A stretch of 64,000 bases of DNA from Candidatus Polarisedimenticolia bacterium (GTDB lineage Bacteria > Acidobacteriota > Polarisedimenticolia > Gp22-AA2 > AA152). A program made the position numbers and the translations under genes. How positions within the stretch are numbered: position 1 is the first letter of the stretch; each line of letters starts with the position of its first letter. Location: the NCBI GenBank assembly GCA_036004685.1, contig DASYRE010000048.1, positions 1-64,000 on the forward strand, given 5' to 3'. Shown piece after piece: positions 1 through 7,691 of this stretch. The notes under the pieces are model-generated. The model worked only from the letters and a program-made list of their open reading frames with translations, was not told the DNA's origin and did no database searches.

Positions 1-1
1 G

Positions 2-163
2 ATTGCCCGCGATTTCGATGAGCTTGTGAAGGACTTCAGCGGATTGGTCGCGGATTACGAGTCGCACCTTCAGGCTCAGGCGTTGAAACAAAGCTCCTTG
101 CAACCTCTCGAGGGCTTCCAGCGATACTTGGCACGCAGAGACAGGCTTCGGAGACGCTTTTAG
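2..163 (+). CDS. C-terminal fragment of an unknown protein (cut by window edge)
   Basis: The last 53 codons of a frame that enters from the left edge and stops at TAG 161-163. The visible peptide is charged and helical-looking and ends in an Arg-rich tail; I recognise no domain. It lies in the lower-GC tract to the left of the integrase, so I infer it belongs to the integrated element. It converges on the small minus-strand gene at 169-408 with only five bases between them. The frame being open to the edge is the only support for it being real. Confidence 0.35.
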   Translation: MARDFDELVKDFSGLVADYESHLQAQALKQSSLQPLEGFQRYLARRDRLRRRF

Positions 164-168
164 AGTCG

Positions 169-408
169 CTATGGCGCGTAACCTCTGCGTGCAGCGGACG
201 CGCGTGTGCTCAGAATGTCCTCCTGAATCTCCGGTGCTAGCAGTAGCAGATTGGCCATCTGCGTCGTCCTCGCCCTCGTGATACCGATCAACCGCGCCGC
301 CTCCGCCCAGTCCTTCAGTTCCCCAGAACGAATCAGCCCGTCGATACGGTTGGCAAGGGCAGGCGGCTCATCATAGCCGACCTCGCACCTATTTGCTCCG
401 CTTGACAA
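169..408 (-). CDS. Small HTH-like protein of the kind found beside recombinase genes
   Basis: A 79-residue protein with a probable helix-turn-helix in its middle, roughly residues 34-62: a helix with WAEAARLIG, then ITRARTTQMANLLLLAP. From memory this resembles short proteins encoded next to site-specific recombinases in mobile elements, whose core reads like 'ARLLGVSRARVTQ..LLLLAP.IQE.IL'. The only start available in the displayed frame is TTG, overlapping the -35 of the divergent promoter at 402-430, so the N-terminus may be truncated. The C-terminus is also shorter than the relatives I recall, so it may be a remnant. DNA binding is inferred from the fold only. Confidence 0.55.
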   Translation of the reverse strand: MSSGANRCEVGYDEPPALANRIDGLIRSGELKDWAEAARLIGITRARTTQMANLLLLAPEIQEDILSTRASAARRGYAP

Positions 409-430
409 TTGAGACTGGTAATACTACAAT
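402..430 (+). promoter_or_regulatory. Near-consensus sigma-70 promoter
   Basis: TTGACA at 402-407, a 17-base spacer, and TACAAT at 425-430. Six of six and five of six consensus matches at ideal spacing make this the best promoter in the left arm. Transcription should begin near 437-438, at the ATG of the next small gene. It probably also reads into the integrase. Confidence 0.7.
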
Positions 431-437
431 GCAATCT

Positions 438-620
438 ATGGCTTACCTGAGGATATTGCATAAGAGTGGCACTACGTACTACTACATTATCCGCAGCGAA
501 CGGAGAGGCAACAAGGTGCGGAGTCGGATCCTCGAGTACCTGGGCCGCGAACCGGACCCGAAGCGGCTCAAAAGGGCCATGGAGTACTGGGGCGTGAAGG
601 AAAAGGTTCGAAAAGGGTGA
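438..620 (+). CDS. Small protein resembling the N-terminus of IS1634/IS4-type transposases
   Basis: 60 residues from the ATG at 438. The core (YYYIIRSERRGNKVRSR, then ILEYLGR) resembles the N-terminal beta-rich segment of IS1634-like transposases, which typically reads 'YYYLVES.R..GKVRQR.L.YLG'. Here it stands alone, with no transposase catalytic region downstream. Upstream in-frame starts at 393 and 429 lie before or inside the -10 element of the promoter at 402-430, so they should not be in the transcript. The 438 start would then be leaderless or nearly so. Function unknown; it could be an orphan domain or a transposase remnant. Confidence 0.5.
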   Translation: MAYLRILHKSGTTYYYIIRSERRGNKVRSRILEYLGREPDPKRLKRAMEYWGVKEKVRKG

Positions 621-712
621 TGGGAAGGAAGCAGATGAAGTATCGGAGCGCGAAAAGCGGTTGGGACTTGAGGTGAGCCGGCAGATTGCCGGAGAAAAGG
701 ATGGTATGAAGC

Positions 713-1894
713 ATGGCACTTTATCGGCCCGCATGGCGAACACCTGACGGAAAGCAGAGGAAGTCACCGTTCTGGCATTATGACTTCATCTACAACGGTC
801 AGAGACATAAGGGGAGCACAGAGGAGAAGAACAAGCCGAAGGCAAGGGAAGTAGAGAGTCAGAAGCGGCAGGAGGCGAGATCAGGCGGTCTGGAACGGCA
901 AGTCAAGCCCATCGGGTTCTCAGACTTCGCTGACAAGTACCTTGAGCTCCACGGCAACGCGAAGAGGTCTGCAGCCTTTTTCGATTTCACGCTGAGAATC
1001 CTAAAGCGTCATTTCGAGCCACGCCCGCTTACCGGGATCACACCCTTGGATTGTGCTGACTTCATGGCGAAACGCCGGACGGCGGTGAAGCCCTCGACCG
1101 CGAACGCGAGCCTGACTGTGCTCAAGCACATGTTCCGGATGGCAGAAGAATGGGGCTATCTGGCCGAAGGCGCGAACCCTGCCCGGAAACTGAAGCGGGA
1201 AAAGGTCCGGAACTCCCGGGACCGGTACGCCTCGCGCGTCGAGGCGGAAGCTCTCCTGACAAAGTGTTCGGAATGGCTCCGCCCGGTAGTGCTTGCGGCC
1301 CTACACACCGGTGGACGTCGGGGCGAGATTCTGGGGCTCTCCTGGAACGCCGTAGACTTCACGACCGGCACGCTCCGATTCCCAGACACCAAGAACGGGG
1401 ACGCAAGAAAGATCCCAATGAGTTCCGTCCTGGCGGCAGTCCTTCGGTCCATGCCAAACCGGCTCAAGGGAGGACCAGTTTTTCTGTGCGGAGCCCATCC
1501 AGTTACCCAGAAAATGGTGCGCACCGCGTTCGAGGCAGCATGCAGGAAGGCGGGACTCTCTGACCCCTGCGAAACATGCGGGGGCTCGGGGAAGCTCAAG
1601 GCGGAGACTCGGGAGAAGAACTGCGGCCGATGTAACGGGGCTGGACAGGTTCCGAACTTCCGGTTCCATGACCTCCGGCACACTTGGGCTACTCACCTGG
1701 CGATGGACGGGCTACCGCTGCGAACCTTGCAGGAATTGGGGGGATGGCGCCGGCCGGAGATGGTTCAGAGATATGCTGCAGTGAGTCCTGCCAGCAAGGA
1801 ACAGGCGGCCCAGGCCCTCGATCGAATCTTCCCAGTACCCCCACAAGATCCCCACCAGAAGCAGGGTCAGCAGGAGTCCGGCTCTACGGTGTAA
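713..1894 (+). CDS. Tyrosine recombinase / phage-type integrase with zinc-knuckle insertion
   Basis: 393 residues. Catalyses strand exchange for integration or excision of the element at the left edge. An N-terminal basic arm with the AP2-like pattern FWHYDFIYNGQRHKG (about 20-34) is followed by a SAM-like core-binding domain (about 67-155) and the catalytic domain. Catalytic residues seen: Arg202 (TGGRRGE), Lys227, His319-Leu-Arg-His (FHDLRH), Trp345 in the third His/Trp position, and nucleophile Tyr354. Between the first Arg and HxxR, residues 286-310 hold two CxxCxGxG knuckles (C286, C289, C304, C307) like those of DnaJ; most integrases lack this. A short inverted repeat, CCGGCA/TGCCGG at 678-692, lies just upstream. 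The stop is six bases from the tRNA-Leu 3' end, the usual placement for tRNA-targeting integrases. Confidence 0.93.
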   Translation: MALYRPAWRTPDGKQRKSPFWHYDFIYNGQRHKGSTEEKNKPKAREVESQKRQEARSGGLERQVKPIGFSDFADKYLELHGNAKRSAAFFDFTLRILKRHFEPRPLTGITPLDCADFMAKRRTAVKPSTANASLTVLKHMFRMAEEWGYLAEGANPARKLKREKVRNSRDRYASRVEAEALLTKCSEWLRPVVLAALHTGGRRGEILGLSWNAVDFTTGTLRFPDTKNGDARKIPMSSVLAAVLRSMPNRLKGGPVFLCGAHPVTQKMVRTAFEAACRKAGLSDPCETCGGSGKLKAETREKNCGRCNGAGQVPNFRFHDLRHTWATHLAMDGLPLRTLQELGGWRRPEMVQRYAAVSPASKEQAAQALDRIFPVPPQDPHQKQGQQESGSTV

Positions 1895-1899
1895 GTTAT

Positions 1900-1945
1900 T
1901 GGTGCCGAAGCGGGGACTCGAACCCCGAAGCCCTTGCGGGCACTA
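1900..1945. other. Predicted attachment-site side of an element integrated in tRNA-Leu
   Basis: The 3' half of tRNA-Leu(CAG) directly faces the integrase gene. Integrases of this family commonly recombine at tRNA 3' ends and regenerate an intact tRNA. The lower-GC, orphan-rich DNA lies entirely to the left, so the element should extend left beyond the window, with a repeat of part of this segment at its other end. The partner repeat is not visible here, so the boundaries are approximate. Confidence 0.45.
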
Positions 1946-1986
1946 GACCCTGAATCTAGCGTGTTTGCCAATTTCACCACTTCGGC
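1900..1986 (-). tRNA. tRNA-Leu (anticodon CAG)
   Basis: Reading the minus strand, a 7-bp acceptor stem GCCGAAG/CTTCGGC is followed by a D-arm, anticodon stem CTAGA/TCTAG with loop TTCAGGG (anticodon CAG), a long class II variable arm (TGCCCGCAAGGGCT), T-arm CGGGG-TTCGAGT-CCCCG, discriminator A and an encoded CCA at 1902-1900. It decodes CUG, a leucine codon that is abundant in this GC-rich genome. The 87-nt length and the long variable arm are normal for tRNA-Leu. Confidence 0.97.
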
Positions 1987-2352
1987 CTATCGGTCGCCGG
2001 GGCCAGTCAACCTCGGCTTGGCAAAGAGTGGCGAGCTTTTTACCCTAAACGGGCGGCGCGTGCAAGTCAGGCGCCTCCCGACTCAGAGGCGGGCCCGCTG
2101 CTCGCACGCTGACCTCCGAGACCAAGCCACGGAGCTGGGTGGCGTTCCTCATCGGATCGAATCGTTTCCCAAGGTGATGCTCAGACGAGATTCTGCATGA
2201 AAGGCGCGGGAGCTTCTCACTCGGCCTATCGAACGGCCTCTTGAAGTAGACTTAAAAGAAGAAGATTATCGAGTTGGAGTCGGAGTTCGAACGAGCGAGA
2301 ACCTTTCAAAGGCATTCCCGAGGATGGCCGCGAGTCGAATCCGGAGTCCTTC
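1987..2352. other. 366-bp gap between tRNA-Leu and rnr without a recognisable gene
   Basis: No open frame here resembles a protein. The stretch contains an A-rich patch near 2248-2270, just upstream of rnr, that could hold a promoter, but no pair of good -35 and -10 boxes is present. Upstream of the tRNA I see TTGACT (minus strand, 2010-2005), too close to the tRNA 5' end for a standard promoter. Confidence 0.5.
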
Positions 2353-4551
2353 TTGTCCAAAACGCGCCGGGTGAATCAGGCCGAGGATGTGCCGCCGAGC
2401 CGGCAGGAGTTGCTGGAGGCGATGGGGAAGCCCGATTTCCCGCCGGCCAGCCTGCGCGACATCGCCCGGAGGCTGAAAATCGGCAAGCAGCATCACATGG
2501 CGTTCAAGCGCCTCGTCCGGGATCTGATTTCCGAAGGGCGCCTCGAAAAAGTCGGAAAGACGCGCTACGCCGTCTCGCGTCAGGAGGAGACGGTGGAAGG
2601 GCGCGTCCAGCGCCATCCCGACGGCTTCGCCTTCGTCGTCCCCGATTCGGGGAAAGGGGATCTCTACATCCATCCGCGCAACCTCGACTCCATCTTCCAC
2701 GGCGATCGCGTCAAGGCGCGCATCCTTAGAAGGCACGGTGCCGGCCGGGATGAAGGGATCATCGTGCAGGTCGTGGAGCCGGCCCGGCGCCGCGTCATGG
2801 GAGTCCTCCGGCGGGGCGCGCACGGCGACAGCGTCGAGGCCTACGATCGCGGCTATCCCGCCGGCATCCTCATCGGACCGGGCGAGCGGGGAGGCGCGCG
2901 CGACGGGCAGGTGGTCGGGGTGCAGCTGACCGATCCCCCCTCCTCCCGCCATCCCGCGCAGGGGCGCGTCGTCGAGGTCCTGGGATTTCCGGACGAGCCG
3001 GGCATGGACATCCGGACGGTCGTTCGAAAATACGACCTGCGTGAGGATTTTCCCCCGGAGGCCCTCGCCGAGGCGGAAAGCTTTCCCGAGCAGCTCTCCG
3101 AAGACGATCTGAGCCGGCGCGAGGACTTCCGCTCCCTGCCCATCGTCACGATCGACGGCGAGACGGCGATGGACTTCGACGATGCCGTCCGGGCCGAGCG
3201 CCTCGCCGGAGGGGGATACCGCCTCGAGGTCCACATCGCCGACGTCGCCCATTACGTGCGCCAGGGATCGGCTCTGGATCGGGAAGCGGCCCTGCGGGGG
3301 ACCAGCGTCTATTTCCCGGGCTCGGCCATCCCGATGCTGCCGCCGCGGCTCTCCAGCGGCCTGTGCTCCCTGAATCCGGGCGTCGACCGCCTCACCTTCT
3401 CGGTGCTTCTCGACTTCGATCCGGGCGGCCAGGTCGTCGCGAGCCGCTTCGCGGAAGGGGTCATCCGAAGCGTCGAGCGCATGACCTACACCAGCGTCGC
3501 GAAGATCCTGGAGGAGGACGACCCGATCATCGCCCGGAGGTACCGGCCGCTCCTCGAGACCTTCCGCGTCATGCAGGAGCTCGCCGCGGTGCTGAACGCC
3601 CGGCGGAGGCGGCGCGGGACGATCGACTTCGACCTCCCCGAGCCGGAGATCCTCCTCGACGTCCAGGGTCAGACCCAGGGGATCGTGCCGCTGCGGCGCA
3701 ACGTGGCGCACCGCCTGATCGAGGAATTCATGCTGGCGGCCAACGAAGCGGTCGCGGGCCATCTCTTCCGGCTCCGCGTTCCATCGCTCTACCGGGTCCA
3801 TGAGAGGCCGGATCCCCTCAAGATCGCGCGACTCAACGAGCTGCTCTCGGCGTTCGGCCTGGCGCTGCCGGAGCCGTACGAGGCGCTGCGGCCGTCGCAC
3901 TTCCAGGAGGTCCTCGAGCGTCTGGAGGGAAAGCCCGAGTTCCGCTTCCTCTCCCGATCGATGCTCCGGGCGATGAAGCTGGCGCGCTATGCCGCCGAGA
4001 ACGGCATCCACTTCGGGCTCGGCACCTCCACCTACAGCCACTTCACCTCCCCGATTCGGCGTTACCCCGACCTGGTGGTTCACCGGATCCTGCGGGAGGT
4101 CCTGGGCCGCGGGCGCCCCGCGGAGGATCGGCTGGCGCGGCTGCGCGCCGAGCTGCCCGGCGTCGCGCTCCATTCCTCGCGGACCGAGAGGACGGCCGAC
4201 GAGGCGGAATCGGAGGTCGTGGACCGGAAGAAGCTGGCTTACATGGCCGAGCGGCTGGGAGAAGTCTTCGACGGCTTCATCTCCTCCATCACCCCCTTCG
4301 GGTTCTTCGTCGAGATCTCGAACCTCTTCGTCGAAGGGCTGGTCCACGTCTCGTCGCTGCCGGAGGATCGCTACCACTTCGTGGAGCGCAAGCAGATCCT
4401 CAAAGGAGAGGGGACGGGCCGCACTTTCAAGATCGGAGCGCCCTTCAGGGTGCGGCTGGATCGCGTCGACGAGCCCCAGCGCCGGATCGACTTCTCGCCG
4501 GCGGAAGGAGGAGACCCGGCGCGCCGGGGCGGACGGAAGAGACGGCGATGA
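2353..4551 (+). CDS. rnr: Ribonuclease R
   Basis: 732 residues. Processive 3'-to-5' exoribonuclease that degrades structured RNA. Seen in order: an N-terminal winged-helix region (about 15-75), cold-shock-like OB domains (about 80-230), the RNB catalytic domain beginning at [14 protein letters not shown] with Asp268, Asp274, Asp276 and Asp277, the conserved segment [14 protein letters not shown], and a C-terminal S1 domain (about 635-715). The TTG start at 2353 has GGAG six bases upstream. Its TGA overlaps the ATG of the archease gene, so rnr, archease and rtcB appear to form one operon. This is an RNA decay enzyme placed next to an RNA ligase and its activator. Length and motifs are typical of the family. 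Confidence 0.96.
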   Translation: MSKTRRVNQAEDVPPSRQELLEAMGKPDFPPASLRDIARRLKIGKQHHMAFKRLVRDLISEGRLEKVGKTRYAVSRQEETVEGRVQRHPDGFAFVVPDSGKGDLYIHPRNLDSIFHGDRVKARILRRHGAGRDEGIIVQVVEPARRRVMGVLRRGAHGDSVEAYDRGYPAGILIGPGERGGARDGQVVGVQLTDPPSSRHPAQGRVVEVLGFPDEPGMDIRTVVRKYDLREDFPPEALAEAESFPEQLSEDDLSRREDFRSLPIVTIDGETAMDFDDAVRAERLAGGGYRLEVHIADVAHYVRQGSALDREAALRGTSVYFPGSAIPMLPPRLSSGLCSLNPGVDRLTFSVLLDFDPGGQVVASRFAEGVIRSVERMTYTSVAKILEEDDPIIARRYRPLLETFRVMQELAAVLNARRRRRGTIDFDLPEPEILLDVQGQTQGIVPLRRNVAHRLIEEFMLAANEAVAGHLFRLRVPSLYRVHERPDPLKIARLNELLSAFGLALPEPYEALRPSHFQEVLERLEGKPEFRFLSRSMLRAMKLARYAAENGIHFGLGTSTYSHFTSPIRRYPDLVVHRILREVLGRGRPAEDRLARLRAELPGVALHSSRTERTADEAESEVVDRKKLAYMAERLGEVFDGFISSITPFGFFVEISNLFVEGLVHVSSLPEDRYHFVERKQILKGEGTGRTFKIGAPFRVRLDRVDEPQRRIDFSPAEGGDPARRGGRKRRR

Positions 4552-4985
4552 AGGCGAGGCGCTCGCCGCCGGCCGCCTACGAGATGCTGGACCACACGGC
4601 CGATCTGGGGATCGAGGTCCAGGGGGAGAGCCTCTCGGATCTGTTCGCGGCGGCCGGAGCGGCGCTGGCGGATTTGATGTTCGACCCCGCGAAGGTCCGC
4701 GAGAGAGGGGCCAGGACGATCCGCCTGGAGGCGCGCTCGAAGGAGGAGCTGATGGTGCGTTGGCTGAACGAGCTCCTCTATGTGCGCGAAGTGGAAGAGT
4801 TCCTCTGGCGCAGCCTGGAGGTCGAGGCGGCCGGAGAGACGCGCCTGGAAGCCGAGCTCCTCGGCGAGCCGCACGACCCGGAGGCCCACGTCTTCCGGGA
4901 AGGGTTGAAGGCGGCCACGTACCATCAGCTGCGCGTGGCGCGGGACGGTCCGCAGTGGTCGGCCCGCATCATCATCGACGTCTAA
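4548..4985 (+). CDS. Archease, RtcB activator
   Basis: 145 residues. The archease family is recognised by [16 protein letters not shown] near the N-terminus and by an acidic metal-binding fold of this length. In archaea and humans archease speeds guanylylation of RtcB and allows multiple turnover; that role is established for the family and inferred here from the adjacent rtcB. The ATG at 4548 overlaps the rnr stop (ATGA), indicating translational coupling. Eleven bases separate its TAA from the rtcB ATG, and these contain AAGGAG, which serves rtcB. Confidence 0.93.
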   Translation: MKARRSPPAAYEMLDHTADLGIEVQGESLSDLFAAAGAALADLMFDPAKVRERGARTIRLEARSKEELMVRWLNELLYVREVEEFLWRSLEVEAAGETRLEAELLGEPHDPEAHVFREGLKAATYHQLRVARDGPQWSARIIIDV

Positions 4986-4996
4986 GGAGCCATGCC

Positions 4997-6451
4997 ATGG
5001 AAGATCCGCAAGCTCTCCCCCTCCGCCGCCTCGACGAATGCCGCGTCCAGGTCGGCCCCGTCCCCGGGATGCGCGTCCCGGGAATCGTCTACGCCGACGA
5101 GGCCTTGATGGCGGACATGGTCGACGCCATGAGCCTCCAGCAGGTGGCCAACGTCGCCCACCTTCCCGGAATCGTCCAGGCGTCGCTGGCGATGCCGGAC
5201 ATCCATTGGGGTTACGGCTTTCCGATCGGCGGCGTGGCGGCGTTCGATCCCGACGACGGCGTCGTCTCCCCCGGCGGCGTCGGCTACGACATCAATTGAG
5301 GGGTCCGCCTGCTGCGCTCAGGTCTGAGCCGCGAATCCCTCAAGCCGAAAATCAAGGACCTCGTGCTCGAGCTCTTCCGGCGGATCCCGGCGGGAGTCGG
5401 CTCCCACCGGCACGATCTCCGCTTGGGCGAGAAGGACCTCCGGCAGGTCCTGGCCCGCGGGGCCGAATGGGCGGCCGGGCGGGGCCTCGGCTCGGCCGCC
5501 GATCTGGATCGGATCGAGGAGGGCGGGTGCCTGCCGGGCGCCCGGCCGGAGCTTTTGTCGGAGCGGGCGCTGGAGAGAGGGCGCGGGCAGCTCGGCACGC
5601 TGGGCTCGGGCAACCATTTCGTCGAAATCGGCTACGTCGCCGACGTCTACGACGAGGCGGCGGCGCGCATCCTGGGGCTCGAAGCCGATTCGGTCACGGT
5701 CATCATTCACACCGGCTCACGGGGATTGGGCTATCAGGTCTGCGATGATTTCATCTCTCTGATGATCCAGGCCTCCGCCAAGTACGGCATCGAGCTTCCC
5801 GACCGCCAGCTCTGCTGCGCCCCTCTGAAGTCGCCGGAAGGGGAGCGCTACCTCGCCGCCATGGCGGCCGCCGCGAACTTCGCGTTCGCGAACCGCCAGG
5901 TCGTCAGCGCGACGATTCGCGACGTGTTCCAGGAGGTCCTCCAGAAGAGCCCGAGGGAGACGGGACTCTCCGTCGTCTACGACGTCTGCCACAACATCGC
6001 GAAGCTCGAGGACCACGAGGTCGGGGGGCGGAAGCGGCGGCTCTGCGTCCACCGGAAGGGCGCGACCCGCGCCTTTCCTCCGGGCCATCCGGAGACCCCC
6101 GCCGCCTACCGATCGATCGGCCAGCCGGTCCTCATCCCCGGGGACATGGGCCGCTACTCCTACGTGCTGGTGGGGACCTCGAGGGCGTTCGAGGAGACTT
6201 TCGGATCGACCTGCCACGGCGCGGGCCGGATGATGAGCCGCTCCGCCGCCCGCAAAGCGGCGCGCGGCCGGCCCCTCGTCCGCGAGATGGAGGATCGGGG
6301 GATCGTGGTCCGCTCGGAGGGGAGGATGACGCTGATGGAGGAGATTCCCGAAGCCTACAAGGACGTCGCGCGGGTGGTCGACGTCTGCCGGCGGGCCGGC
6401 ATCTCGAAACCGGTGGCGCGCCTGGTGCCGATGGGGGTCATCAAAGGCTAG
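4997..6451 (+). CDS. rtcB: RNA-splicing ligase RtcB, probable selenoprotein (Sec at codon 101)
   Basis: 484 residues if TGA 5297-5299 is read as selenocysteine. Joins 2',3'-cyclic-phosphate or 3'-phosphate RNA ends to 5'-OH ends using GTP and Mn2+. AAGGAG lies seven bases before the ATG. The frame reads PGGVGYDIN, then TGA, then [10 protein letters not shown]; in known RtcBs the same place reads GYDINCGVRLL, where Cys bridges the two Mn ions (Cys98 in Pyrococcus horikoshii). All other active-site residues are present: Asp98, His207 (GNHF), His238 (IHTG), His332 (CHNIA) and guanylylated His407 (TCHGAGR). The frame is intact on both sides with normal composition, so this is not a decayed gene. 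The following hairpin fits a bacterial SECIS. A sequencing error or a true nonsense mutation is the alternative, but would not explain the hairpin. Confidence 0.92.
5297..5342 (+). promoter_or_regulatory. Bacterial SECIS element in rtcB
   Basis: Starting at the TGA itself, a lower stem TGAGGGG (5297-5303) pairs with TCCCTCA (5336-5342). An upper stem GCTCA (5316-5320) pairs with TGAGC (5325-5329), leaving apical bases GGTC. Written as AGGTCT, the loop equals the SelB-binding loop of the E. coli fdhF SECIS as I know it. Twenty-one bases separate the TGA from the first loop G, within the usual bacterial range, and the loop begins with the required G residues. It lies wholly in the coding frame, as bacterial SECIS elements do. 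Confidence 0.88.
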
Positions 6452-6485
6452 CGTCGCGCCGGTCGGCCGCCGGATGACGCGGGCG

Positions 6486-6761
6486 TCAGGCGGGCGATTC
6501 GCCGAGACCGCGCACCGAGCGCGTCAGGCGGGACTTGTACCGGGCGGCGGTGTTCTTGTGCAGGACGCCTTTGCGAATCGAACGGTCGATCGCGGAGATC
6601 GTCTTGAGCAGCTCTTTCGAGGCCGCCGCGGCGTCCTTCGCTTTGAGCGTGGCTCGCAACTTCTTGATCTGGCTCCGCAGCGCGCTCGAGCGCGCCTTGT
6701 TGATGTTCCGGCGGCGCTCGTTCTTGCGGATGTTCTTCGCGGCGCTCTTCGTGTTGGCCAA
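6486..6761 (-). CDS. rpsT: 30S ribosomal protein S20
   Basis: 91 residues with the classic S20 opening MANTKSAAKNIRKNERRR and Lys/Arg-rich helices; it binds 16S rRNA in the small subunit. The start codon is TTG (6761-6759), preceded by GGAGAAGGTAAG. E. coli rpsT also starts with UUG, which is tied to its autoregulation. It follows cpoB by 30 bases on the same strand and so appears to be the last gene of the tol-pal operon, an unusual partner for S20. It converges on rtcB; no clear terminator is visible in the 34-base gap. Confidence 0.97.
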   Translation of the reverse strand: MANTKSAAKNIRKNERRRNINKARSSALRSQIKKLRATLKAKDAAAASKELLKTISAIDRSIRKGVLHKNTAARYKSRLTRSVRGLGESPA

Positions 6762-6791
6762 CTTACCTTCTCCTCTTGGATCGGTCGCGCT

Positions 6792-7691
6792 TCAGGGTTT
6801 GACGCCGAGCTTCTCGAGCCGATCCCTTGCCAGGGCCGCCTCTTCGCTCTTGGGATAGGACTGGACGAGGTGCTGCAGCTGGACTACGCCTTCCGGGGTG
6901 CGGTTCATCTCGAGCATGCTGAGCGCTTTCTTCAGATAAGCCGCCGGCACGCGGTCTCCCTTGGGATATTTCTGAATGACCCGGTCGTACTCCGTGATGG
7001 CCGCGTCGAAATCGCCCTGCGAGAAATAGGATTCGGCGATCCAGAACTGCGCGTTGTCGGAAAGCTCGCTGTTCGGGTAGCGCCGCAGGAAATCCTGGAA
7101 CCCGGCGATGGCCAGCGGATAATTTCCCTTGGTGAAGTCGGCGTAGGCGGCGCCGAACGTGTCCTCGACCGTCCCCGCCGGCTTGGCGTCCTCCAGGCCG
7201 GTCGCCGAGCCTTCCCGCACCGGCGACGGCGCTTCCAAGTCCCCGTCGGGAGGCTGCGACGGGGCGATGCGCGGCGGCTGCGCCCGCAGCGCGAGCTCCC
7301 GCGCCGCCTGCAGATCGACGGAAAAGACGTTCATCCGCTCCTGCGCGTCATCGAGGCGCTGGCGCAGCGCCGCGAGCTGGCCTTCCAAGGAGTTGATCCT
7401 GGAATCGACGTCCGCCAGGTCGGCCGAGGCCGCTCCGGGCGCCGACCGCTTCTCCTCGAGCGCCTTGACCTCGGCCGCCAGCTGCTGGTTGCTTTTCTGA
7501 AGCTGGGCGAACTCGGCCCGCAGCGCGTCCAGATCCTGGCGCAGCTTCGGAGCTCCGGTGGCCATGCAGGCCGCCGCCGAGAGCGCCAGGATCCCCGCCA
7601 GGACGATGGGCAGCCGGAGCGCCGCCGCGCCGCCGGGCGGGCGGGCGTCGCGCCGTCGCCCGGCCGGGAAATCGCTAGCGGATGACGACAA
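6792..7691 (-). CDS. cpoB: Tol-Pal system protein CpoB/YbgF
   Basis: 299 residues. A lipobox-like SAAAC lies near residue 42 after a hydrophobic stretch, then a coiled coil (about 50-115) and three C-terminal TPR-type repeats (about 175-295) beginning FGAAYADFTKGNYPLAIAGF. The family coordinates Tol-driven outer-membrane constriction with PBP1B. The TTG start at 7691 overlaps the end of pal by 17 bases. The cysteine suggests a lipoprotein rather than the soluble periplasmic form of E. coli; this is inferred from the motif only. Confidence 0.88.
   Translation of the reverse strand: MSSSASDFPAGRRRDARPPGGAAALRLPIVLAGILALSAAACMATGAPKLRQDLDALRAEFAQLQKSNQQLAAEVKALEEKRSAPGAASADLADVDSRINSLEGQLAALRQRLDDAQERMNVFSVDLQAARELALRAQPPRIAPSQPPDGDLEAPSPVREGSATGLEDAKPAGTVEDTFGAAYADFTKGNYPLAIAGFQDFLRRYPNSELSDNAQFWIAESYFSQGDFDAAITEYDRVIQKYPKGDRVPAAYLKKALSMLEMNRTPEGVVQLQHLVQSYPKSEEAALARDRLEKLGVKP

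Noticed and set aside
2266-4377. Long open frame antisense to rnr
   Set aside because: A GC-rich shadow: no family resemblance, while the plus-strand frame has all RNase R motifs.
5297-5299. rtcB as a pseudogene with a nonsense mutation
   Set aside because: The stop falls exactly on the essential Cys, the frame is otherwise perfect, and a SECIS with the fdhF-type loop follows directly.
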